Positions 1-6,765 of a stretch of 35,989 nt of DNA are shown here, piece by piece. The translations under genes were made by a program, and so were the position numbers. The stretch's first letter is position 1. Each line of letters opens with the position of its first letter. The stretch comes from a bacterium (lineage in GTDB: Bacteria; Patescibacteriota; Minisyncoccia; Phycocordibacterales; PALSA-1337). Location of the stretch: the NCBI GenBank assembly GCA_025355565.1, contig JANXZK010000027.1, positions 1-35,989 on the forward strand, written 5' to 3'. The notes beneath the pieces are model-generated. The model ran no database searches, had not been told where the DNA came from, and saw nothing but the letters and a program-made list of their open reading frames with translations.

Positions 1-67
1 CATACAGTCTGCGCAAATTACGAAGTTCAACCATTCGTGACTGTATTTCAGATGGAGACAGACTCAT
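1..67 (-). CDS. N-terminus of a gene running off the left edge
   Basis: The first 22 codons of a leftward gene begin at the ATG at 67 and read MSLSPSEIQSRMVELRNLRR before leaving the window. A TATAAT box lies about 10 bases upstream of the ATG, which supports this start. The charged helical start resembles the N-terminus of small coiled-coil or transposase-associated proteins, but too little is visible to name a family. Confidence 0.4.
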   Translation of the reverse strand, partial: MSLSPSEIQSRMVELRNLRRLY

Positions 68-122
68 TACGCAATACATTATACCATAGTCAAAATGGAA
101 CACTGTGTGATGTTATTCACAG

Positions 123-137
123 ACCCCTGTGAGGGGT
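123..137. terminator. Short GC hairpin after the nucleotidyltransferase
   Basis: ACCCCT-GTG-AGGGGT forms a perfect 6-bp stem just beyond the stop codon of the leftward nucleotidyltransferase gene. No clear T-run follows, so termination is a guess. A 14-base part, TGTGAGGGGTTACA, recurs at about 14053-14066 at the end of pyrG. Confidence 0.35.
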
Positions 138-157
138 TACACTTGGCAATGAATAAG

Positions 158-925
158 CTAATCAAGCAAATCTTTCCAAAACGTCCCGAAATCACCCTCG
201 ATACTCTCAGCAACATCTTTGTCCCATTTTAGATATTCAGCGGTAAATGATTTATCTGCAAGATCTTGATAGGCTATAAATTTATCCCGTAAATTTGATG
301 CTCGAACAGTTTTTTGAAAAATTGAAAGGTACTCTAGATCCTGATCTTCCAGATATTGAATGGCTTTCTTTTCGCCCTCCCAATAAATATGGCGCATCGA
401 AAAATATCCTACTAAAGCTTCCGTAATAGAATACAATAGACGAATCTCTAGAGCTGAATGATATAGCGTATCATTTGATTCAAAATATCGAGTATTGTTA
501 ACTAAATTATAATTTATCTTGTACGCGAATGTGCTAGCTGAAGTATCTGCTGGGTACTGAATATCCGAAATCAAGCTCTGTAATCTCGACAAATCTCCAG
601 ACTTATCAAATGAGATTTTCCCTTTTAGAAGCCAGTGCACAAGCCACATCTCACCACCTTCTTTTACTTTTTTATCTGAAATGATTCGTCTTATATCAGC
701 TACTGAATAAAAGAAAATGTCAGCAGGTATATCATTTATATAGGTAAATAATGACAGCAATCTTTCGGGTTTTTCTTTTACTATTAATACCAAATCGTAG
801 TCACTGCTTTTTGTCTGCGTTCCAGTCGCAGTTGAACCACACAAAAGTAGGGCATCAATATTATCGTCTTGCGATAGCTTAGCGATGATTTCTTGAAGGG
901 ATATATTTGAAAATTGACTCTGCAT
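158..925 (-). CDS. Nucleotidyltransferase-domain protein (Pol beta superfamily)
   Basis: A 255-residue protein with an N-terminal minimal nucleotidyltransferase fold. The GS motif at residues 30-31 is followed by a DYD pair (D42, D44), and D69 in a hydrophobic strand (ADIFFYS) is a likely third metal ligand. Together these are the Pol beta-type catalytic triad. The rest is helical and unassigned. Family members transfer a nucleotide to small molecules, RNA or proteins, such as aminoglycoside adenylyltransferases and MNT antitoxins; the substrate here cannot be read from sequence. No HEPN partner is adjacent, so a MNT-HEPN toxin pair is not supported. TATAAA lies five bases before the ATG, so the transcript may be nearly leaderless. 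Composition is AT-rich, like the rest of the left accessory region. Confidence 0.75.
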   Translation of the reverse strand: MQSQFSNISLQEIIAKLSQDDNIDALLLCGSTATGTQTKSSDYDLVLIVKEKPERLLSLFTYINDIPADIFFYSVADIRRIISDKKVKEGGEMWLVHWLLKGKISFDKSGDLSRLQSLISDIQYPADTSASTFAYKINYNLVNNTRYFESNDTLYHSALEIRLLYSITEALVGYFSMRHIYWEGEKKAIQYLEDQDLEYLSIFQKTVRASNLRDKFIAYQDLADKSFTAEYLKWDKDVAESIEGDFGTFWKDLLD

Positions 926-1079
926 AATTATTTATACTTCATGTTATCATTTTAATACTAATATGTCCCTACTCACCGAACAAATATAATGGTAAACCAT
1001 AGTGTAGCGACACGGACATCAAAATTTCAATTTACACAAGCCCTTTACAATTTCATTTCATGGTAAAATAGAGACGATC

Positions 1080-1742
1080 ATGACTAAAAAGAAAGAAATC
1101 AAATTCAAGCTAGCTGAATTATTCTCCGGACCCGGAGGATTGGCTCTTGGTGCTATACGATCACGAGCTGAAAATAAAGAATCAGTCTTCAGTATCGAAC
1201 CTGTATGGGCAAATGATTATGACGCTGATACATGCAAGACCTACTCTCGCAACATCCACAACGGAATAACTGATTCTGTAGTATGCGCTCCAGTACAGGA
1301 TATTGATTTCAAAAACAGTGGAAAGAGGTTAGTTAGAGATGGTATGATTTCAGTATAGTTGGTGAGCAGAAAGGATTTGACGGCAAATTTGGACCGCTGT
1401 ATTCCTACGGCGTTAGAGCAATCGGTATTCATGATCCAAAATGGTTTATAGCCGAAAATGTAGGTGGTCTACAAAGCGCGAATGAGGGTAAAGCATTCAA
1501 ACAAATTCTAAATGATCTTGAAAACGCTGGTAGGGGTTATGATCTTTTCCCGCATCTGTATAAATTTGACGAGTATGGCGTTCCCCAACAGCGCCAACGT
1601 ATCGTTATCATCGGAATTCGGAAAAATCTTAAACTGACATTCAAGATTCCTGCCCCTACAACAAAAAGTAAGCCTGTTACCGCTCGAGAAGCGATTGAAA
1701 AACCACGTTCGTCTTTTCCTATTGAAGTTGTTAAGTTTTTCA
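1080..1742 (+). pseudogene. Broken DNA (cytosine-5-)-methyltransferase
   Basis: The first 85 or so codons carry motif I of a C5 methyltransferase (LAELFSGPGGLALGA). The frame then stops at 1358. Homology resumes in another frame from 1343 with YDFSIVGEQKGFDGKFGPLY, the stretch normally just after the catalytic Pro-Cys motif, and runs through IAENVGGLQSA and the motif VIII-like QQRQRIVIIGIR to about 1730. The piece that should hold the catalytic Cys (family pattern GFPCNDFS) is missing at the frame change, and the target-recognition region and C-terminal motifs IX-X are absent. The gene therefore carries at least an internal lesion and a 3' truncation, and cannot make an active enzyme. No cognate restriction gene is adjacent. 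It is probably the relic of a lost type II R-M system. Confidence 0.8.
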
Positions 1743-1793
1743 TAATACCTTTATTATACTCCGTATATATAAATTACAAGTCGATACATATTG

Positions 1794-1937
1794 TCACAAA
1801 TCCGCCGCCTCCTCCATATCCAAATCTCCATCAGCCACCAATTGCTGAACTTCCTCGTCAAGCGCTTCAAAAGCCTCAACCTCGTCTGGTTCGATTACTC
1901 CCTCTTTTACAAGTTCTAGAATTTCGTCAGAGTCCAT
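1794..1937 (-). CDS. Small acidic protein, 47 residues
   Basis: An uninterrupted 47-codon frame starts at the ATG at 1937 and ends with TGA at 1794-1796. The peptide begins MDSDEILELVKEGVIEPDEV and is extremely rich in Asp and Glu, with only one Lys and no Arg, so it should be strongly acidic and helical. It begins 33 bases after the stop of the Cas4-like nuclease on the same strand and is probably the last gene of that operon. Possible roles are a DNA-mimic regulator or an adaptor for the upstream nucleases, but I recognise no family. No Shine-Dalgarno sequence is visible. The amino-acid pattern looks protein-like rather than random. Confidence 0.5.
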   Translation of the reverse strand: MDSDEILELVKEGVIEPDEVEAFEALDEEVQQLVADGDLDMEEAADL

Positions 1938-1969
1938 ATATGTATTAGATTTATATAAATTTCTATATA

Positions 1970-2824
1970 TTAGTTTATAGAGTACATATCCTGACCATAC
2001 CCACCAATACCAAGATACTCGGCTATGCCGGCTACAATAGTTTCGTATGGTTTACAAGCAAAACAACCTTTTTCACCACCAGGACAAACAAATACTTTCT
2101 TTTCTCTGGCTTCTTTTATTCTTCTAGCAATTGCTAAGACTTTATCTCTAGATTCATCGAGACTGGGCAATTTCATTTCAGTAGGATTATCTTCGCGATC
2201 CAAATACCAATACGCAGCACCCGAAACCTTACGCTTCTGTAATGCGTTGACAAGTAGAAAGTATATCGGTAGTTGCAGAGATTCTTCATCCTCATCATGT
2301 TTTCCTGTCTTAAAATCCAGTATTCGCACACTACCATCATCCTCGACATATTCTAACCAGTCGATGAAACCACACAATATAATATTTTCTTCTTCCGATA
2401 AAAAGAAGTTGGGCGGCATATTATTATGACTTTCTTTTATCTTTACTGTCTTTCGAGCTATTGGGCCAGGAGTTTTAACGACACGAGCAATCATCGCCTT
2501 GCCACGCTCTTTCATCAGAGCTTCTTCTCCTTCCTTTTTAAATCCACCAATCTTTCCGGAAACCTTTGACCATTCCTTTTCAAAATCATCCAAAAGATCT
2601 CTCTTTATTCTTTCCTCAACAGATAGATGTTTGAGTGACTCCAGCGCATTATGTACAGCCGACCCAAGAGAAAGGGCTGGACTCACTATATTTATCTTTC
2701 TACCAGTCTTTGGGTCTTTATATACATTATGAAGATAGTAAGCTCGTGGACACTTCAAAAAGTCTCCTATAGATGAGTGAGAGACCCACACCGCTTTGTA
2801 TTTATCTGGTGCCATCTTTTTCAA
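1970..2824 (-). CDS. Cas4/RecB-like PD-(D/E)XK nuclease with probable Fe-S cluster
   Basis: A 284-residue nuclease of the RecB/Cas4 (PDDEXK_1) type. Active-site residues in order are H58 (GSAVHNALE), D155 (CGFIDWLE), D170 and K172 (ILDFKTGK), and Q184 (QLPIY). One Cys at residue 25 (FLKCPRAYYL) and three near the C-terminus (C247, C254, C257) match the four-Cys iron-sulfur cluster arrangement of Cas4 and AddB. Such enzymes resect or cleave DNA ends. No cas genes or CRISPR array occur here, so this is not a CRISPR adaptation gene. Its first 23 bases overlap the end of the DUF2779 gene, indicating tight translational coupling and a shared pathway. Confidence 0.8.
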   Translation of the reverse strand: MKKMAPDKYKAVWVSHSSIGDFLKCPRAYYLHNVYKDPKTGRKINIVSPALSLGSAVHNALESLKHLSVEERIKRDLLDDFEKEWSKVSGKIGGFKKEGEEALMKERGKAMIARVVKTPGPIARKTVKIKESHNNMPPNFFLSEEENIILCGFIDWLEYVEDDGSVRILDFKTGKHDEDEESLQLPIYFLLVNALQKRKVSGAAYWYLDREDNPTEMKLPSLDESRDKVLAIARRIKEAREKKVFVCPGGEKGCFACKPYETIVAGIAEYLGIGGYGQDMYSIN

Positions 2825-4409
2825 TTAAATCAGTAAAAAACTTCCATATGATATACATAATCTCCGTATCATATTTACAATACTCGAGCATCTCTTCTTT
2901 CTTCTTTTCAGCATCTTTTCCAATCAATTCACCTGCTGATATTTGTCTGTATGCTTCAATAGCATCAGTACCATTTTGCACTCCGAGGTTCTTATATGAA
3001 AAATCTGGCGCAATAACCGGCTGAACCTTCTTGATAGAAGAACTTCCCTTAAATCCTGGATGAACATAATACTGACCATCTACGATATCCATGAGGTCAT
3101 AGGTACGAGCGATCAAGTTATTCAAGAAATCCTTATCTTCTTGTCGGGGCATCAAGTTGACCAGTTCACGATTGCGGGAATTTTCAAATTTCTTATACCA
3201 AGAAATGACTGTCCCTGTATTACCAATGTTTTTTCGTAAACTCTCCACTATTTTTTGAGCAGGATCACCTTCTAAAATAATACATTCAACATGCTCTGGT
3301 TTTGAATTCTTGTTTGTCAGAATGTGAAGTGAGTATTGAAATACAATGTGCTGGTATGGATGATATCCATCAAATGGCGGAATAGCTGTTGGATATGTTT
3401 CGTAATCAAGGAAATAGAGGGGGAACCGCAACGAACCCAATTCTTTTTTTATCGCATCAATATTAATTATTGGTTGTTTGGACTTGTGTACTCTGACTTG
3501 ATTTAGCTTTCTTGGCTTACTTGGTTCTTTACCCTTTGCAGGTTTCTTTGGTTTGAGTCTATCATCTTCTGGTACATCAGATATATCGAGTACACCTTCA
3601 GCCAAAAGCTCTCCGAGATATTTTTTACTGAGACCTATCTTGTATAGATCATGAACACTATATCCTGGTACGTTTGGGTTACTTATACTGAATGAAGTAC
3701 AATGCGCCGAGCGACCCCTCGTGTAATAACACGTACAGTTTCCAACCGGCTCTTTTGTTTCTGAAAGATAGGAATAAGCACCGATCATTTCGGTCATAGT
3801 GATTGATTGAAAAGTATCATTGATAGTCTCCGTCTTATCAGTGATCTCAAACAACTTCTCTAGATCAAGCTTACCCATGCGGACATAACCCCTGTTGAGT
3901 CGTACAAGGTACCTCTTATTAAAAATCACCCCGCACAACTTGGCTACATTGGTCTGGAATGCTAGGTCGTATTCATATTGTAATTCCTTCTTCTTGTCTA
4001 CCTTTTTAGGTTTACCATCCTCATCTTCTTCCTCATCCTCATCATCAGTCGATGACATCTTTATTTCATAGATATCGTAGGCGTTAGCTTCAGTGTTCCA
4101 TTTGAGCACATCACATGCCGCCAGATATTCATCCGTACTAAATACAGCTTGATATATGATCGGGTGATGCTCACTCACTAATTTCTTGGTTAATTCTCGC
4201 GCACCTGCACTTCTCTTTTGTATCAAATAACCACATGGAAACAGATTGCGAGCCAATTCCTCCACCTCGTTACCCATAACCCCCAAAGCCTTTTCAAAAG
4301 CAGATATCTCGAATTTCCTATACTCTTCTGGCCTGTGCCATTTTATCCAAACATTTTTGGCGCAGTCACGATACAAAATGAAATCCGTTTTAGTTAGTAA
4401 TTTAGTCAT
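2802..4409 (-). CDS. DUF2779 protein: PD-(D/E)XK nuclease plus DnaQ-like exonuclease
   Basis: A 535-residue protein of the DUF2779 family. The N-terminal part holds a RecB-like nuclease core, with D100 followed by YEIKMSS (E115, K117) and a Q-containing helix near residue 152. C16 plus C224, C226 and C237 could form an iron-sulfur cluster like that of Cas4-type enzymes. An acidic low-complexity insert (about 121-145) and a Lys/Pro-rich linker (about 285-312) separate parts. The C-terminal part is RNase H/DnaQ-like: FLDYETYP at 334-340 gives the DxE motif and YCKYDTE gives the late catalytic Asp (D514). The protein therefore appears to combine two nuclease activities. It overlaps the Cas4-like gene downstream and lies 7 bp after the toxin-like gene, within one leftward operon. 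I know of no experimental role for this family. Confidence 0.78.
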   Translation of the reverse strand: MTKLLTKTDFILYRDCAKNVWIKWHRPEEYRKFEISAFEKALGVMGNEVEELARNLFPCGYLIQKRSAGARELTKKLVSEHHPIIYQAVFSTDEYLAACDVLKWNTEANAYDIYEIKMSSTDDEDEEEDEDGKPKKVDKKKELQYEYDLAFQTNVAKLCGVIFNKRYLVRLNRGYVRMGKLDLEKLFEITDKTETINDTFQSITMTEMIGAYSYLSETKEPVGNCTCYYTRGRSAHCTSFSISNPNVPGYSVHDLYKIGLSKKYLGELLAEGVLDISDVPEDDRLKPKKPAKGKEPSKPRKLNQVRVHKSKQPIINIDAIKKELGSLRFPLYFLDYETYPTAIPPFDGYHPYQHIVFQYSLHILTNKNSKPEHVECIILEGDPAQKIVESLRKNIGNTGTVISWYKKFENSRNRELVNLMPRQEDKDFLNNLIARTYDLMDIVDGQYYVHPGFKGSSSIKKVQPVIAPDFSYKNLGVQNGTDAIEAYRQISAGELIGKDAEKKKEEMLEYCKYDTEIMYIIWKFFTDLIEKDGTR

Positions 4410-4416
4410 TAGATAA

Positions 4417-4818
4417 TTATTTACAATACTCCTTATACTCCGGATAATTCTCTGTAACTAGTTTCTTCCACTCTGCCGTTTCATTATGACCACTTAGATT
4501 ATTCTTATGATAGACAAGCAAAACACAAACTTTATTTTCACTTTTATGTATAGCAACAATGCATCTATTTCCAGAACCATGGCGTGACTCTTGAGTACCT
4601 GATATTTTAAATTCTGTCTTACAAATGACAATATCAGCATTCTTATCGGTGATGTATTCTGCAATACTCTTTTGAAAAAGAAAACCAATCTTTTCAAACT
4701 CCTCGGTTATTGTTTTACGAGTAAAATCCCATGCACTCATGTACTTCTTTGCAAAAGTCTTTATGAAATGTCTCTCAGTGAAAGGTTTAAAAATGACATC
4801 ATACTTAGTAGACTTCAT
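4417..4818 (-). CDS. Probable RelE-like toxin partner of the Panacea antitoxin
   Basis: A 133-residue protein starting with a strand (YDVIFKPFTERHFIKTF), then two helices, then a run of strands (IVICKTEFKIS, RCIVAIHKSE, KVCVLLVYHKN). This order fits the RelE/ParE ribonuclease or gyrase-toxin fold, but catalytic residues are not clear enough to assign a mechanism. Its first 14 bases overlap the end of the HTH-Panacea gene. Antitoxin-first order with overlap is typical of toxin-antitoxin pairs, and Panacea antitoxins are known to pair with many unrelated toxins. The toxin role is therefore inferred mainly from context. It precedes the DUF2779 gene by 7 bp. Confidence 0.6.
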   Translation of the reverse strand: MKSTKYDVIFKPFTERHFIKTFAKKYMSAWDFTRKTITEEFEKIGFLFQKSIAEYITDKNADIVICKTEFKISGTQESRHGSGNRCIVAIHKSENKVCVLLVYHKNNLSGHNETAEWKKLVTENYPEYKEYCK

Positions 4819-5488
4819 GAGGATCTTCTTGAGTTATCAATGCATAAGAGACTATCTCTTCTTCATTTGCCAATAAAAATGGTAATTGATTATGGGTAAA
4901 ATTGACTATCTCTACGGTTTTCTTATCTTTCCACTTATCATGAATCTTGCTCATCAACTCTTTTTCATCATCAGAAATACTGCCAAGATGTTGGTTTCTA
5001 TTACTTTCTGATTCACTAATAACGATCATCTCTTTTTCTCCATCATACTGTCGATCAATAGTGATCTTTCCCTCATTCTCTAGTTCATCAAGCGCACGAA
5101 AATATGAATCTGGAACTGGTCCATAGGCTAATTTTCTATATTGCATACCACTCATACTTTGAAGGTGACTATAGAACCATGCGAAGTCTGAGAGATATAC
5201 AAGTTTGGCGAGTTTAGTCTTCTTTACACTTTTCCCCATACGGAGAAGTAACAGGATCATCTGCTTGTATTTCTCATAGTTTGGAGATTCTCCGCTCTCA
5301 ACCTCCTCAAAAGACACACCTAAAATGCTCGAGAGTTTTTCAAACTCCCCAATAGTCAACTCCCTTTTACCCTGTTCGATAGCAATATAGGAAGGTCTAG
5401 AAATACCTAGCTTTATGGCTATATCAGACTGTGATAAGCCCTTTTTGAGCCGAGAAACTTTGATTAGGTTTGAATATTTTGTAGTCAT
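4805..5488 (-). CDS. HTH-Panacea (SocA/DUF4065) antitoxin-regulator
   Basis: A 227-residue protein. Residues about 7-60 are an XRE-type helix-turn-helix (KKGLSQSDIAIKLGISRPSY), and residues about 71-190 are a Panacea/DUF4065 domain (KLAKLVYLSDFAWFY and KLAYGPVPDSYFRALDELEN). Panacea proteins are known antitoxins that neutralise diverse toxins, and the HTH domain would repress the operon. A strong promoter and an inverted repeat lie immediately upstream, as expected for autoregulation. The gene heads an operon that continues through a toxin-like gene and two nuclease genes, which is unusual for a simple toxin-antitoxin pair. Confidence 0.85.
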   Translation of the reverse strand: MTTKYSNLIKVSRLKKGLSQSDIAIKLGISRPSYIAIEQGKRELTIGEFEKLSSILGVSFEEVESGESPNYEKYKQMILLLLRMGKSVKKTKLAKLVYLSDFAWFYSHLQSMSGMQYRKLAYGPVPDSYFRALDELENEGKITIDRQYDGEKEMIVISESESNRNQHLGSISDDEKELMSKIHDKWKDKKTVEIVNFTHNQLPFLLANEEEIVSYALITQEDPHEVY

Positions 5489-5496
5489 ATGTAATC

Positions 5497-5524
5497 AGTA
5501 TAACTCTATATGTAAAGAAGTCAA
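5497..5524 (-). promoter_or_regulatory. Promoter of the Panacea operon
   Basis: On the minus strand TTGACT (5524-5519), a 16-base spacer and TATACT (5502-5497) form a near-consensus promoter. The ATG is eight bases beyond the -10 box, so the transcript should have almost no leader. Confidence 0.65.
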
Positions 5525-5547
5525 ACGTGAGTGTCAATAAGTTTGAC
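5520..5547. promoter_or_regulatory. Inverted-repeat operator upstream of the Panacea operon
   Basis: GTCAAAC-N14-GTTTGAC is a perfect 7-bp inverted repeat with half-sites two helical turns apart, overlapping the -35 box. It is the natural candidate for binding by the HTH domain of the encoded antitoxin. Confidence 0.5.
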
Positions 5548-5572
5548 AACTAGACATCGTATGGCTTATAAT
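5543..5572 (+). promoter_or_regulatory. Near-consensus rightward promoter with no sense gene behind it
   Basis: TTGACA (5543-5548), an 18-base spacer and TATAAT (5567-5572) match sigma-70 consensus at all 12 positions. The next gene, tspO, faces the other way, so a transcript would run into the 3' end of tspO. Confidence 0.5.
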
Positions 5573-5586
5573 ATAAGCATTATTAG

Positions 5587-5610
5587 ATATCAGAGCTGTC
5601 GATCTGATAT
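5587..5610. terminator. Perfect 8-bp hairpin between the Panacea operon and tspO
   Basis: ATATCAGA-N8-TCTGATAT lies just past the tspO stop codon and just downstream of the rightward promoter. It may end tspO transcription or a short rightward RNA. There is no strong T-run. Confidence 0.35.
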
Positions 5611-5627
5611 AAATCACATAATTCATA

Positions 5628-6032
5628 TTATCGGTTGAGATAAGTGATTGTTAATTGCAAAATCGTCGCAAATGTTACCCAGAGAAGATATGGGGTATTG
5701 GAATAAACAACCCAGTGTAAGTCAGGCGAGGCATACCATATGGCGTAGAGCGCAGAGATGAGAGTGCCTAGCACAAGCACAATATCTATCGCCGCCAAGA
5801 GATTGTTTTTCAGGCCAAATTGTAAAGGGGTAAATGCAAAATTAAAAATTAGATTGAGGGCAAATGGCAGAGCGACAATCCAAGACAATTTACCTGTAAA
5901 CGCTTTGTAAAATACCGTGCCGAAAGAAACCACGATAATGGCGTAAAGCACAGTCCACACCGGCCCAAAAAGCCAGCTTGGTGGAAACCACGACGGTTTG
6001 ATCAAAGTTTGATACCAGTTGTATGTGTTCAT
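5628..6032 (-). CDS. tspO: TspO/MBR family membrane protein
   Basis: A 134-residue, five-helix integral membrane protein with the family's conserved pattern: an N-terminal KPSWFPPSWLFGPVWTVLYAII, a second helix FALNLIFNFAFTPLQFGL, and aromatic-rich later helices. Length is slightly shorter than the usual 150-160 residues. TspO proteins bind tetrapyrroles and act in porphyrin-linked stress responses. No haem or photosynthesis gene is nearby, so the role is open. An extended -10 element (TGC-TATAAT) lies 16 bases before the ATG, so this gene has a normal leader. It stands alone between two accessory operons. Confidence 0.9.
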   Translation of the reverse strand: MNTYNWYQTLIKPSWFPPSWLFGPVWTVLYAIIVVSFGTVFYKAFTGKLSWIVALPFALNLIFNFAFTPLQFGLKNNLLAAIDIVLVLGTLISALYAIWYASPDLHWVVYSNTPYLLWVTFATILQLTITYLNR

Positions 6033-6086
6033 GGAATTATTTATTTAGATTATAGCAAATCTACTCTCCAATTCGCGTGTGCACAA

Positions 6087-6146
6087 AGCCCCGCTCACAC
6101 CTGTCCGCCTCTAGAGGAAGGACAAGAGGGATGCGAGCGCGGGGCT
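6087..6146. terminator. Large nested hairpin after the type III R-M operon
   Basis: AGCCCCGC at 6087-6094 pairs with GCGGGGCT at 6139-6146. Inside it TGTCC pairs with GGACA and CCTCTAGAGG is palindromic. It sits two bases past the stop of the last gene of the R-M operon and is probably its terminator, or part of the end of the accessory segment. Confidence 0.55.
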
Positions 6147-6148
6147 CC

Positions 6149-6763
6149 CTAGATTTTGTCAGAAATTTTATTGGGATCTTTTTCCCACATCCATTCGATA
6201 TCAATTTCTTTTCTCCTCATCATTTCACCTCTATCTAAATTCATATATACAAGTTCGATTTCTCTTTTTATATTTTCAACATTATCAAACCAAGCAGATG
6301 AATTATCGATTTGAGAGCTAAGTTCGTTATAAAGTTTCTCAAGATTATTAAAGAAACCGTCCAAATCATCAACACTAGGGATTATTATCTCTTTTGGATC
6401 AATTTGAATATTTCTGTGTGCAAAAATGTTATCTCTAGCTTTCTTTAGAGCTTCTATTACTTTTTTATTTTCATTAAAGAATTTGTTATAAAGAGTCTTG
6501 TCAACTTTTTCTAAAGACATTGAATCTGCTCTTTTATCAAAAACATGGCAAATTAGCATTATAAAAGAAATTAAAAAAGCTCTATCGGTTAAAGTAAAAA
6601 ATGATCCAGCTTGTTTTTGAATAGTGACATATCTTTCTGCCATTTCCTTAGAAACAACACCGATTGATCTGGCGTGGCAAATCATTTTCCAGCCAGTGTA
6701 ATGACTTTTGGCTTCAAAAATATTACCAAGAAAATATTTAATTATTAACTTTTCTTTTTCCAT
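6149..6763 (-). CDS. HEPN/AbiU2-like protein in the type III R-M operon
   Basis: A 204-residue, all-helical protein. ARDNIFAHRN places R110 and H116 in an R-x5-H arrangement, the Rx4-6H signature of HEPN-fold RNases; the overall layout resembles AbiU2-like abortive-infection proteins. The match is by motif only and needs profile confirmation. Its ATG is three bases from the mod stop codon, so it is the last cistron of the xre-res-mod operon. It could be an RNase back-up that acts when restriction fails, or an R-M control factor. A large hairpin follows its stop codon. Confidence 0.6.
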   Translation of the reverse strand: MEKEKLIIKYFLGNIFEAKSHYTGWKMICHARSIGVVSKEMAERYVTIQKQAGSFFTLTDRAFLISFIMLICHVFDKRADSMSLEKVDKTLYNKFFNENKKVIEALKKARDNIFAHRNIQIDPKEIIIPSVDDLDGFFNNLEKLYNELSSQIDNSSAWFDNVENIKREIELVYMNLDRGEMMRRKEIDIEWMWEKDPNKISDKI

Positions 6764-6765
6764 AC

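Noticed and set aside
158-925. MNT-HEPN toxin-antitoxin pair
   Set aside because: The nucleotidyltransferase fits, but no HEPN gene is adjacent; the HEPN-like protein is 5 kb away in another operon.
1970-2824. CRISPR adaptation gene cas4
   Set aside because: No repeat array, cas1 or cas2 occurs; the neighbours are Panacea and DUF2779 genes.
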